A DNA stretch of 64,000 bases from Ricinus communis (taxonomy: Eukaryota > Streptophyta > Magnoliopsida > Malpighiales > Euphorbiaceae), in assembly GCF_019578655.1 (NCBI RefSeq), contig NC_063259.1, positions 10,094,001 through 10,158,000 of the forward strand, in the 5' to 3' direction. The stretch's first letter is position 1; each line of letters opens with the position of its first letter. A program made the translations under genes and the position numbers. The notes under the pieces were generated by a model. That model had not been told where the DNA came from and did not search any database. It worked only from the letters and a program-made list of their open reading frames with translations. Positions 1 to 9,835 of the stretch are shown in pieces.

Positions 1-383
1 TACATTTTAATAATTATTGATGTTTAAAATCGAAAAACATGAAAGAGAGAATGCGAGAATCCGAGTTATGGATCAACTGGCACTATGTACAGTTGATTGG
101 CTGTATGCAAAGGCGATTGGCTCTTTAGTTTGCAAATTTCAAAAGCTTCTGCAATTTAGTTCCTATATTTGGTAATTTGACTAATTTTGACCCCAAAACT
201 TAATTATTTTAGTCAATTTAGTCCAATTTGATTTCAAGAAATAATCCTTTGGCTTAATTACTTGTAACCCTAACCAAGATTCTAACTTTCCTCAACTCGG
301 TGAGATTCGGGAGGAACAACAACTTTCATTATCGAATTTTTTACAATTTTCTCGATATCTAAATTCGGAAGTAGGTGCTTACA
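1..383 (-). mobile_element. LTR end of a Tat-lineage-like Ty3/gypsy element (truncated by window edge)
   Basis: Read on the minus strand, this stretch starts TGTAAGCACC at position 383 and runs off the window. It resembles the LTR starting at 61,180 on the plus strand, which begins TGTCAGCACC. Both have a near-identical block (TTAGATATCGAGAAA here, CTAGATATCGAGAAA there) about 20 bases in. Both then have a similar GATGAAAGTT/AATGAAAGTT stretch and, further on, several copies of a 'ccaat(c/t)ggct'-like motif. The two LTRs are clearly diverged, so this is an old copy. It contains no coding sequence. Family assignment comes only from resemblance to the right-hand copy, which is followed by Tat-type pol. 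Confidence 0.55.
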
Positions 384-752
384 TTTTTCTTTATTAAAAC
401 TCGAAATTAAAATCTTATTCAATTTAAATATATACTTACTGTCAAACTAAGTATTGGACTGGACACTTTCATTTATTTTAACTACACTTAAAATACTAAT
501 GCAGTGATTTCGTAGAAACCTTAATTATACAACAAAGCAAGAAAAAAAACATGCATCTCTTTCAATCTCCATTTAACGGCTATAAAAATCTTAAGGGAAG
601 CAATCAAGCTACGATCAAGAATTTGGAAATTAATGCTTCGATAAAGAAAATAAATGGAAAGAATATAAGAAACTTGATTATAGGGAAAACACACATACTT
701 TCGCATTCACATTATTGATATTTATAGTATAAATTGATAGAAAAATCTTTTA
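384..752. other. AT-rich spacer, nothing recognised
   Basis: This stretch lies between the Tat-like LTR start and the end of readable copia gag. I see no conserved motif. A 61-codon minus-strand open frame inside it (521-706) has no recognisable features and is probably chance. It may be degraded interior of the copia element whose gag lies to the right. Confidence 0.4.
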
Positions 753-1490
753 CTAAATTGCTATAATGTTTGCATGATTAGTTCTTTTAGGCTTAGCCTT
801 TGAAACTTGTAAAGCTTTTTTCTTCCTTTTGGAAGGTGTAGCTTTCGTGTCTTTTGCCTTTATATCAACACCCTCAATTAAAGAGGTTTGTGGTGTTGAG
901 GCCTTGATGAATTTAGAAGTAAAAGGAGATAAGGTAGATGATGATGATGCACCATTAAAGCCTAATCCATATTTTATCACAAGAGGTCTTTGAGATATAA
1001 CTAAAGTGTCCAAAGCTTCATTTCCCTTATGAAACTTTGACATGGAGCTTCTTAATTCTTCAACCTCCACCTTTAAAGAATCATTCTCCTTTGAAAGAGA
1101 TTTTAAGGAGCTGGTCTGAGATGAGAGCTCATTCAAAGATTTCTTAAGGTCAACATTTGAAAGATTTAATATAGAAATTTTTTTTGAAGATCATTTAGAT
1201 CTTGCTCAAATTTGAGCATTTTTCTTTATAAACCTTCATTTTCAAACAACATATTTTTGCATTTTAAATTCTTGAGTTCAAGCAAATCATCATCATCCAT
1301 GCAATAAAAATCATTTTCACACTCATGGTCATCACAAGAATGAGATATAGAATATATCTCATTTGGTTCATCTTCTTGTGCCATGAAGCATAGGTTGGCC
1401 ACTTCCTCATCTTCACTTGATAAAGTGTCATCCCATGTGGCTTTGAAGGATTTTCTCTTCTTCAAAGTTCTTCTTATTTTTGCTCTTGAA

Positions 1491-1532
1491 GCAATCGGCC
1501 TTAATGTGCTCTTGCTTCCCACATCTGTAGCA
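1491..1532 (-). other. CCHC zinc knuckle of copia Gag
   Basis: The minus-strand translation gives CYRCGKQEHIKADC, an intact C-x2-C-x4-H-x4-C nucleic-acid-binding knuckle. It lies in a frame that stops a few codons later (SHMG then stop), while the following gag segment is readable in another frame. This marks a frameshift just downstream of the knuckle. Confidence 0.85.
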
Positions 1533-1850
1533 AGTGAGAACACTTTTCTTCTCCTTGCTTTCTTTGAAGCTTGAGTTATTGTTGAACCTTGAGAATGACT
1601 TCTTGAAGGGCCTCTTTTATTTCCTTCTATTCCTCATGATCTCCTTGATCTTTTTGGAAAGCATTGCAAGCTCTTCATCCTTATCTTCACTTGATTTGGA
1701 TCCACTAGAGCTCTTACCGTCTTAAGATTTTATGGAGTTTTTGAGAGCCAAGGGTTTCCTTCTTGTCTCCCTCTTCTTTTCTTACTCTTCCTCCTCCCTA
1801 GGAGTCATCTCACGAGTGAGAAGTTTCCTAACAATTTCATCCGAAGACAC

Positions 1851-2256
1851 TGTAACGACCCAGAACCAGATCACATGATATATTGTCCGCTTTAGCCTCC
1901 ACTGGCCTTGCAGTTTTTTTGTCCCTTTGGCGGGTTCGAGAACTTCCCAGGAGGTCCCCCATCCTGGAATTTCTATAAACTAAGCACATTTAACTTTGGA
2001 GTTCCTACAACTCCACAGCCAAACAACCAAAAGGCGCCTCATGTGATTAGTTCCAACTTTTTACATATATGTTATCAACCATTCCCCGCCCCATTTCAAT
2101 GTGCAGTTCGATTCATTTATGTACCCCCATACCTCAGAGTGCTGCCATCCTAGAAGCCTGCTAGAAGCCGCCCCTTGTCTAGGTATCCTATCTTTTCTTT
2201 ACCTCGGCGATCACTTCCCGCCCTTGTCGGACCGCTCTCTAGGCCAGGCTGTCACA
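1851..2256 (-). repeat. Cassandra 3' LTR
   Basis: This 406-bp LTR begins TGTGACAGCC at 2,256 on the minus strand and ends ...GTCGTTACA at 1,851, so the termini are TGT...ACA. Gag sequence follows immediately on the left (GTGTCTTCGG). No clean target duplication is visible because the other LTR is truncated. Confidence 0.85.
1935..2010 (-). promoter_or_regulatory. 5S-rRNA-derived pol III promoter region in the 3' LTR
   Basis: The minus strand reads GGAACTCCAAAGTTAAATGT, then a diverged intermediate part, then CAGGATGGGGGACCTCCTGG and GAAGTTCTCG. These correspond to box A and box C of plant 5S rRNA genes. This copy has more changes in the middle than the 5' LTR copy at 2,405-2,484. It is not a real 5S gene because the first part of 5S rRNA is missing. 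Confidence 0.8.
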
Positions 2257-2313
2257 TGCCCACCAGCTTCCGCCTGGTTCGTCCTCGAACCACACATCTA
2301 CTAGAGGGGTCCT

Positions 2314-2325
2314 GCTCTGATACCA
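2314..2325 (-). other. Primer-binding site of the Cassandra TRIM
   Basis: The minus strand gives TGGTATCAGAGC, the complement of the 3' end of plant initiator Met-tRNA. It lies 2 nt inside the 5' LTR (2,328-2,680). This fixes the element's orientation as minus. Confidence 0.92.
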
Positions 2326-2327
2326 TT

Positions 2328-2680
2328 TGTAACGATCCGGAACCAGATCACATGAGATATTGTCTGCTTTAGCCTCCATTGGCCTCACAGTTTTGTCCCT
2401 TTGGCGGGTTCGAGAACTTCCCAAGAGGTCCCCCATCCTAGATTTTTTCTGAACCAAGCACGTTTAACTTTGGAGTTCCTACAAATCCACAGCCAAACAA
2501 CCAAAAGTCGTCTCATGTGATTAGTTCCAACTCTTTATATATATGTAATCAACCATTCCCCACCCTATTTCAATGTGCTATTCGATGCATTCATGTACTC
2601 CCGTACCTCAGAGTACTGCCTGCCAGAAGTAGCTCCTTGTCCAAGCATCCTATCTTTTCTTTGCCTCGGTGATCACCTTC
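2328..2680 (-). repeat. Cassandra 5' LTR (outer end truncated)
   Basis: This LTR of about 353 bp aligns with the left copy, but its outer end stops near GTGATCACCGAGG. The corresponding 3' LTR extends about 40 bp further to TGTGACA. The 5S-like segment at 2,405-2,484 (minus: AACTCCAAAGTTAAACGTGC, then CTAGGATGGGGGACCTCTTG) is the better preserved of the two. Confidence 0.85.
2405..2484 (-). promoter_or_regulatory. 5S-rRNA-derived pol III promoter region in the 5' LTR
   Basis: The box A-like AAGTTAAACGTGCTTGG and box C-like GGATGGGGGACCTCTTGGG are in 5S rRNA order and spacing on the minus strand. The match to the plant 5S internal control region is strong. Activity cannot be judged from sequence. 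Confidence 0.85.
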
Positions 2681-3302
2681 CCCAAGTCCTCATTAGCTTC
2701 TTTTATACTTGCCACTCTTGAACTATAATTAGTAAGTGGAAGAGCCTTGAGGATCTTGTTGTTGATATCAATAAGTTCATAGTGCTTGCCCAACTATCGA
2801 AGATTGATGATGATGCTGAGAAGCCGGTTGGTCATGTCGGTGATGCTCTTATTTGGCTTCATTTTGAAAAGTTCATACTTTATCACAAGTAGTTGGATCT
2901 TCTCGGATTTGACTTGTTTAGTGCCCCCATGATAGTTCTTTAAGATCTTTCATATCTTGTAGGCGGTTGGAAGATGTTGAACTCTTTTGCATTCCTCTTT
3001 AGAGAGTGAGCTAAGGAGGATGATCATAGCTCTTTTATTCTTTCCGTTTTTCTTTCTATGGGCATCCAGCCACTCTTCTTTATCAAGAGGGATGTCTATG
3101 CCATCTTCTTGTTTGGTTGGAGGTTTCCACTGCTTTCTCATGCAATCCTACACATCCACTGTATCACTATCTATGTAGATCTCTATCTTATGCTTCCAAT
3201 GAATATAATTGGACCTATTAAATTATGGTATAAGGTGGTGGATGCCTTCATTGGCCTTCTTGATCTTTGACTCTTATACTTAAGCTTGATAAAGAGTACT
3301 AT

Positions 3303-3314
3303 GCTCTAATACCA
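3303..3314 (-). other. Primer-binding site of copia relic 1
   Basis: The minus strand reads TGGTATTAGAGC, one mismatch from the canonical initiator Met-tRNA complement. It lies 2 nt from the LTR edge at 3,317 and just upstream of the gag relic, so element order and strand agree. Confidence 0.85.
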
Positions 3315-3316
3315 CT

Positions 3317-4194
3317 TGTTTACCATAGTAAACGAATAAGGGGAGGTTGAATTTGATGAATAGAGAAAGATAGAAAATTAAAATTTAGTTTAGGAGAATG
3401 TGAAAAGAATATAAAGAATAAGAAATAAGAAGTTATAGTAGCTCAAGTGTTAACAAGCCCTACATCCACTTCCCAATTCACAATTGAGAATTCACTATAC
3501 TATTTATCTTTATAAATGGAGTTTTTCAAGCTCTCTCCCAACTTAGTATTTTATGGCTCATATTAAACCTTACACTTTGTGTTTTAGTGGCTAACACATA
3601 ATTATTATAAGAGTTTTTTTTAGGCTAACCCTTAAACCTTATACCAAGTATTTAAACTAATACTCAAACCTCACAAGAGTATTCAAGCTCTTATAATAAC
3701 CAAAATTTAATAAATTAATTGCAAAAATAAGAAAAATTGAATGCACAATGGTATGGAATTTTGGAAGTTGTTGATCAACCATTAATGGCGATTTAATGTG
3801 GTTTTTATAGCCTAAAAACCTTAAAGAGCCGTTACACAAGTATTTCTAAAAATCCTCATAGATTGCTTTAAGACAGTGCATTAAATGCACTTGTCAGGAT
3901 GCAAAATTGCGATTGCGATTCTTGCTTCACAGTGGCAAATCTTAAAACGCCTCCAATGGCTATCTAATGTAGCGATGTGGCGTTGCTAGCTTTCTAATAT
4001 TACCATTGGCGATTCCTAAGGGTTACTTCAAACTTCAAGTTTCACGGTCGCACCCATTTGAGATGTGGTCGCGATTTTGAGCTTTCCACGCCATTCCTTT
4101 CTGCTTTGAAACTTCTGCTTTTCGCGGTCATGTCCATCCTAGTGTAGTTGCAATTTTAAAGTAACTATTCTTGGATTATTCTACAACATCAACA
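3317..4194 (-). repeat. 5' LTR of copia relic 1
   Basis: The left edge is fixed by the adjacent primer site. The proposed right edge is TGTTGATG (minus strand, ending at 4,194), giving TGTT...AACA termini and a length of about 878 bp. The minus strand carries TATAAAAA at 3,802-3,809, a plausible TATA box. The interior has 'ggctaacac'/'atggctcatat' segments like those tandemly repeated in the LTRs of the element at 8,216-18,403, suggesting related families. The right boundary is inferred because no second LTR is present in the window to confirm it. Confidence 0.65.
3802..3809 (-). promoter_or_regulatory. Putative TATA box in the copia 1 LTR
   Basis: TATAAAAA on the minus strand lies within the LTR, about 390 bp upstream of the proposed right edge of that LTR as read in transcription order. 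It is a motif match only. Confidence 0.35.
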
Positions 4195-4289
4195 CTTGAA
4201 AGATCATTATATCAAACCTTAGTTTATTTGTTAAGATAAAAAATAAGGGATTAAGCCATGTGACAAGGCACTTAGGCTAATATTATATA

Positions 4290-6830
4290 TGTCTTGAAGT
4301 GTCCTTGTTTCTCTAATAGCTACCTTATCATTTAAATCTCTATCTTTTAAAATTGCATCTTGTTATTGGGGTGTGTTTCTAGAATCAGAAACCTAAGATA
4401 AAGAGCTTGGCTTCCCTTGATCTGAATTCCAAGCACCATTTATCAATTCTTACATTTCTACTAACATACACTTACTGAGTTATAGGACTCAGAGTTTTAT
4501 AACCTTTAGAAACACTATTGTACCCTACAAGTATTCCAACTTCAACTTTTCTATTAATCTTGTCTTTCTTGGCTTAAAGAATAAAAGAATAAAAAAGGTT
4601 GTCAAAGATTTTGAGATGAGCAACATATGGTTTAACTCCACTCTAGGCCTCATAATGAGTTTTTCCACCTAGATCTTTAGTAGGTAACCTGTTTTGTAAA
4701 TAAATTGATGTATCAATTGCTTCTGCCTATATTTGCTTTGGCACTCCATTCTCAAACAAGCATCTTGACATGCTCATGACTAACTTATTCCTCCTTTAAC
4801 TTACACCATTTACTGTTAATTGAGAAGCTAAATTTCTGAAGAAAAGCTTCAAAATCATTATATGTGAATTATGTGTTATTGTCAAACCTTGGTTAAAGTG
4901 TCAATTTGCCCCTTGAACTTGGAGCTAATAGGCAATTAGCTCGTATTTTAATTTTTTGTCCAATTTACTTAGTAATTTGACAAAAGTGACCAATTCACTC
5001 TAATCAAATTACTTAGTCAGTGCAAAAAGTTCAATTTAGTCCTTAAACTTCACACAAAAATAACTTTTTTCAAGTTACTATAAAATTATTTAATTTTAAT
5101 GTAATTCTCTAATTATCAAATAAAATAGTTAAATTATATTTTTAATTAAAGCTTAAATTAGATAATATTTCCAAACTCATATAAGATTATTCTTTTATAA
5201 GTTTAGAACAAAATCTTATATTTTACCAATATTTACTCTTAGTTTCTAATAGTAAAATAATAATTTAATACTTTTTCAGTCTCAAACTCAGTCTGGATCT
5301 TAAATCCAAGAAACATTAGATATTTATAAAATTATATAATTTAATATTACCAAAAATTATTTAAAGTATTTTCTTTAATTCTTAAAAAATTTATATAATC
5401 ATGAGTGAAGCTCCGAGACCAAGTCGTGTACTAATTAAATTATTATTTTTATTTAAAATCAAGACTAAATATTGCTAGAGTATAAGACTTTATTCTATTT
5501 TTATAAAAGAATAATTTTATGTAAATTTGATACTATTATTTAATTTAAAAATTTTAGTTAAGAATATTATCTAATTATTTTTGTTAAATAATATGAATAA
5601 ATTATATTGATGTTAAATAATTTTATTTTAACTCAATAAAAATCCATTTTATATATTTTGACATTTAGTATGAAGTTCAAGGACCAAATTAAACTTTTCA
5701 TATTAAGTAAATCTTTTGATTGGATTGGATTGACTATTTTTGCCAAGTTATAGGGTAAACTGATCAGAAAATTAAAATCTTAGCTAATTGCCCATTGATT
5801 CCAAGTTCAAGAGGCAAATTAGCATTTTACCTGTCAAACCTCAAAATTCTTGATCAATTTAGCATCTGGTTCTCTACTGCTGGTTTAAACTTCTTAAATA
5901 TAACGAAAACCTCTAACTTTTGCTTAAGAAAATAAACCCAGTAGACTCTGGTACAATCATGAATACAAAGAAGAAAATACTTGCTTCAATTGCTTATGTG
6001 AACCAATTGCAATTTCTTAATGGCTTTCCAAGCTTGATTAATAAGGAATAGTGTTCGACTTTACTTTCCAAGCTGACAGACATCACATACACTAGTATGC
6101 TCATGAATAAAGTGCATATCAGTTACCATGCATTTACTTTGAAGAATACTCTCATCTACTATAATGGTTAAGGCTTGGATTTGGTTTAGTTCCTTTCTAA
6201 AGAAAAGCTCTTATTTCTCATTTATTAGTGAAGAGTTTAACATCAATTGGATCAAAAAACTTACATTTTTGTTTCTTAAAAACCAAATTATAATCTTTAT
6301 CAAGCAAGTGACCGACACTTAACATTATATGTAATTTTAGGTATAAATAGAACATCGGTAACTAAATTTGTACTTGAGAGACTTTGTACCAATAAAGAAC
6401 CATTTCCTTTAACATCAACCAGCATACAATCTCCAATTCTCAGTTTAGAACAATAATTCTTGTCCAAAGTCTTTAAGCTATGTAATTATAAAGTCATGTG
6501 ATGTGTACATCCATAGTCTATGAACCATTCATCAAGATTCCGTACCCTTATCGTCTTCTTCATCAATGATTTAAGTTATAGTCAGTATCAAAATTTTCAT
6601 CATCGTCAAATCTATTATCTATAACGCCATCTTGATTATCAACCTCATTAGTGTTATCAGGTAAACTCTGACTATAATTGCCCATTTTACTAAAATTGGA
6701 GTATGAAGGTTCAACTTATTCTACCACTTGTTGTTTAAAAGTGCCCTCGTTATATTTGACAAATAATTCGACAAACTGAAACCCCAAAAATTAACTAGCT
6801 GTGTGATGGATAATTGCATTGTCATCTTTC
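4290..6830 (-). pseudogene. Ty1/copia pol relic (protease and integrase), interrupted by a TIR element
   Basis: This relic reads right to left. At 6,492-6,527 the translation gives WFIDYGCTHHMT, the copia protease/GAG-pre-integrase start in which the catalytic D-S-G has become D-Y-G. It continues as KTLDKNYCSKLRIGD and VTDVLFIPKITYN. The integrase zinc-finger end CDVCQLGK lies near 6,070-6,090, followed by [21 protein letters not shown] 0.94-kb element then interrupts it (4,890-5,831). Integrase resumes on the far side, including PKQI-stop-AEAIDTSIYLQNRLPTK, where the usual Trp codon is a TAG stop. Many stops and frame changes make it non-functional. Reverse transcriptase and RNase H are absent; the sequence stops near the LTR of copia relic 1, which may have truncated it. 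Confidence 0.85.
4890..5831. mobile_element. Non-autonomous DNA transposon with long TIRs (MULE-like)
   Basis: The two ends are inverted copies over about 115 bp. The left end reads GGTTAAAGTGTCAATTTGCC and the right end, reverse-complemented, reads GGTAAAATGCTAATTTGCC. The match continues through a CTTGAACTTGG block and a GGCAATTAGCT block. The element is flanked by a 10-bp direct duplication TGTCAAACCT at 4,880-4,889 and 5,832-5,841. Long TIRs with a 9-11-bp duplication are typical of Mutator-like elements. The 0.94-kb interior is AT-rich and non-coding, so it would need a transposase supplied elsewhere. It sits inside the copia integrase relic, which reads through on both sides, so it inserted after the copia element. 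Confidence 0.8.
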
Positions 6831-8210
6831 CTCTAAATTTGACGTATTGTAAATATCAAACTCTCATTATAATTAAAACTTAGCGCCCTAAATAAAATTT
6901 TTGTAATTTGTGCATTGCAAGTGAGTTGCAAAGAAGATTTGATCTTGTATAGCAGGACATCAAAATTTAGTTTTTCATCCCTTGTAACCATTTTTTAATA
7001 TCTATTCACAAGCACATACCTATTTGAGATAAATGATACTACCATCCCTAATAAATGAGCAAAGATGGTATAATGGGCATAATTTCTGTCCTGAAATATT
7101 TCCTGAATTTAACTATATGATTAATCTTACAAATATAAGGAGTTCAAAATACATGATGTAAATAACTTGAAAACTTAACTACATGAAAATATTTTACGAA
7201 CATGAATTGAATGTTTTAGTCTTTTCTTATCTTTTCTAGATAACTCATAATTCATTTTTGGCAATATAGGATATCGTAATATATTTTACTTGCCAATTAA
7301 ATAGCTACATGTCTTCCTTACAATCAAATTCACGTACTTTTTAATAAATTCTTTAATAAGTTTTATATAAGTTGCTCTACCTTCATAGCTATTTTATAAA
7401 AAATCAAGGGTACCTCATTCATTCGTATCAAATAATCCACTTCTAAAGGCCTGATATTTTTTACTATCTTTAAACCTCTTCGCCAAACAATCTCTTATAT
7501 ACAATTATTAATTTTTATAATATGGTTAACCAAACGGATCAACTCATCAAAATCTATTTTAATATTCTCTATTAACCATAAGAATTCAATCTCTACCATA
7601 ATTTATGTATCAATTATATAAATATAATTAATGATAATTATGATGTAAATAATCAAATATATAAATAATTAATTAATTAATTAAAATATAAAATAATTGT
7701 TAATTTATTGCAACAAATAAGAGCTTGAGCATACATATATTTTTAATATGATTTAAGATAAGATAATTTTTTAATATAATTTTATTTATTTTAATATTAA
7801 CTAAACTTTCACTATAGAATTTAAAAAAAAAAATAAACTACTTATACAATACAGAGCAATCCTTTATATGGACATCTTTGTATTTTTTTCTTTTTTTTAT
7901 TATCAGCAATTTATAGTTTTTTCTTTTTTTATAGTCAACAATTTGACCACCAAAGTATCCTAAAATCGGAATCTTATCCCAAAACACCCAATTTTTTTTA
8001 TCAAAAGCATTAACTTAGAAAAACCCTTGGTTTTCCAATCTATATTGAATTTTATGTTATTTAACAGATGATGATGAACTTGGTCCCTTTACTCAGTTTT
8101 GTTTTGGGTTATTACATGAATGCTTTTCTGCCTTTGCTAAGTTCTTCACCATCATTCTTATTTTGTTTTACTATGAATACAAGCTTAGATATGGTGATCA
8201 AAATTAGATA
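6831..8210. other. AT-rich unassigned DNA
   Basis: About 1.4 kb has no recognised gene, RNA or element boundary. It includes simple AT-rich stretches (for example around 7,610-7,690) and short minus-strand open segments without known motifs. It may hold the gag part of the copia 2 relic in unrecognisable form. Confidence 0.4.
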
Positions 8211-8215
8211 AAGTT
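8211..8215. repeat. Target-site duplication, left (AAGTT)
   Basis: This 5-bp AAGTT next to the LTR edge at 8,216 is repeated exactly at 18,404-18,408 next to the far LTR edge. Confidence 0.85.
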
Positions 8216-8584
8216 TGAAATACCTTATGGCAACTGAAGGGGGTGAATTGGTTGTTTACAAAAATCAATTCTAACTAAAAAGTTTTGCTTTAAAAAACTT
8301 GAGTATTAAAACAGATATTAGCAGAAGCAATTAGTTAAAGAAATTGAACAATTCTCAATATAGAATGTAAGAATAAATCACAACATATAGCAAGCATAAA
8401 TATAACAAATCTAGGAGTGTAGGGAAGAGAGATTCAAATACAAGACTTATAGTGGTTTGGTCAACTCTTTGCCAATATCCACTCCTCAAGCTTCACTTGA
8501 GATTTCCACTATCAATGATCTTTTTACGGGTGCAAGCTCAAGCTTAAGTGTTTTCAAGTTCACACTCAAATTTTTCACAAGTGT

Positions 8585-8830
8585 TTTGATGGCTAACACT
8601 CAAACCTTCAAACCCAAGTGTTTTCCTATGGCTAACACTCAAACATTCAAATTCAAGTATCTTTTAATGGCTAACACTGAAACCCAAGTATTTTTCAATA
8701 GCTAACACTCAAACCTTCAAACCTTCAAACCTAAGTGTTTTATGGCTCACTCTCAAAACCAAGTATTTTTCAATGGCTAACACTCAAACCTTCAAATCCA
8801 AGTGTTTTATGGCTCATACTCAAACCTCTT
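8585..8830. repeat. Degenerate minisatellite inside the copia 3' LTR
   Basis: Six or seven imperfect copies of a 35-45-bp unit contain 'atggctaacactcaaacc' and 'caagtgtttt'. The same array is present at 16,838-17,105 in the 5' LTR with a different order of variants. Confidence 0.75.
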
Positions 8831-9063
8831 ACAATAAAGAATGCTTTAGAGAAGAAAGAAACCAAGTTCACTCTTACAAATATAGCTCAATAGTAAAAGA
8901 TAGAGTGAACTTACAACCCTCAAACAAAATTATTTCAAACTTCCAAATGAAGAACAAGAAGGTTTAATGATGAATTATAAGCTCAAATATATATAAAGAT
9001 GCTTTCCACTTGTATTTAATTGTCGAAGAGCTCAACAACTTTCAAGTTCATGTTCCAAGTGAG

Positions 9064-9071
9064 TATTTATA
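9064..9071 (-). promoter_or_regulatory. Putative TATA box, copia 3' LTR
   Basis: TATAAATA on the minus strand is conserved at the equivalent place in the other LTR (17,340-17,347). This conservation supports it as the core promoter of the element. Confidence 0.5.
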
Positions 9072-9835
9072 GTATCTTTCCTCCATAAAGCTGTTACAAA
9101 AGTTGGTCAAGTCAAATCCTCTCTAACAGCTATAAAATCGTCACTAAATGCACGGTGAACATGAATTTCATGGTCAAGAAATTTTTGTTATGGTCGCACC
9201 ACATGGTCGTTGGAGATTCACGGTTGCGCTCTCTACTAGGCTATTTTTGTTCATTTTTTCAATCGTGATTTTTATATCGTGAGCACGATCATTTCCAAAT
9301 TCAATATCTTGAGCTCTACAACTCCAAATGATGAACCATTTTTTCTTATTCGAAGCTTTCATCAGTCTATTACAACTTTGTTATTTGAAGAAACGTTAAA
9401 AACAAGCATCTTCATACTCCAAAATATCAAAATATTTTATTGCTCATCTCGAACATGCTTCAGTATTTTGGCTATTGCATCTTCCACAGACCTCGGATTG
9501 ATGTAAAACCTTTTGCATATAAAACTAGACTTCTAGGATTACAAAACTGGATAAGGGCATGTTAAAACTCTTCTTCCATAAAATACCGCTAATTCTAATT
9601 GACTTCATGATTTTATCTTGATATTCATATTGACTCAAGTCTTCAGGACTTTAACTCTTGAATCAATATTCATGTTTATGTCTTCATCTTTATCTTGCAT
9701 ACTCCAAATATATTTACTTCATTGCATCAATAGCAATTAAAAAGTACCTACTAATAACAATAATACTAAACAAGATTGTTAGTAATAATAATATTTTGCA
9801 TCATCAAAAGCACATATGAAATCTTGGGGTCAACA

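Larger units (their letters stand above)
1851..2680 (-). mobile_element. Cassandra-type TRIM retrotransposon with 5S-rRNA-like LTRs
   Basis: Two direct copies of a sequence starting TGTAACGA(C/T)CC lie at 1,851-2,256 and 2,328-2,680. Between them are only 71 bp, including a primer site complementary to initiator Met-tRNA at 2,314-2,325. Read on the minus strand, each LTR carries a segment closely matching plant 5S rRNA around the internal promoter. That combination defines the Cassandra family of non-coding terminal-repeat retrotransposons in miniature, whose LTRs are transcribed by RNA polymerase III in known members. The minus-strand 5' LTR (2,328-2,680) lacks about 40 bp at its outer end compared with the 3' LTR. 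The element sits inside copia gag, whose reading can be followed on both sides, so it is a nested insertion. Nothing here is coding; mobility would depend on other elements. Confidence 0.9.
753..3290 (-). pseudogene. Ty1/copia gag relic, split by a Cassandra insertion
   Basis: This is the degenerate nucleocapsid (Gag) gene of a copia retrotransposon, read right to left. From about 3,250 to 2,690 the translation follows the UBN2/gag-polypeptide pattern (FNRSNYIHWKHKIEIY, then DKEEWLDAHRKK, then YELFKMKPNKSITDM), with several in-frame stops and frame changes. A TRIM at 1,851-2,680 interrupts it. Gag resumes at 1,850 with DEIVRKLLTREMT, then a CCHC zinc knuckle CYRCGKQEHIKADC at 1,491-1,532. After a frameshift come the acidic VANLCFMAQEDE segment and a coiled-coil-like tail ending in a TLVISQRPLVIKYGLGFNG block (about 1,010-955). 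No protease or later pol follows. The gene is non-functional. Its orientation agrees with the primer site at 3,303-3,314 and the LTR beyond it. Confidence 0.85.
8216..9835 (-). repeat. 3' LTR of the pol-less copia element
   Basis: This 1,620-bp LTR is collinear with 16,469-18,403. It lacks about 290 bp present in the other LTR at roughly 17,860-18,146; the join here is near 9,600. A conserved minus-strand TATAAATA lies at 9,064-9,071. A purine-rich AAGAAAAGAGG immediately precedes it on the minus strand. Confidence 0.88.

Noticed and set aside
521..706. 61-codon minus-strand open frame
   Set aside because: It has no known motif and random-looking composition in AT-rich relic DNA.
1383..1725. 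Plus-strand hydrophobic open frames of 63 codons
   Set aside because: They are antisense shadows of copia gag (acidic and lysine-rich on the minus strand).
2314..2325. tRNA-like matches (initiator Met) at 2,314, 3,303 and 16,455
   Set aside because: Each is only about 12 nt complementary to a tRNA 3' end and sits 2 nt from an LTR, so they are primer-binding sites, not tRNA genes.
2101..2457. Short open frames of 65-72 codons on both strands
   Set aside because: They lie inside the non-coding Cassandra TRIM.
1935..2484. 5S rRNA genes on the minus strand
   Set aside because: Only the internal promoter half is present, in both LTRs of a TRIM with a primer-binding site, so these are Cassandra LTR segments.
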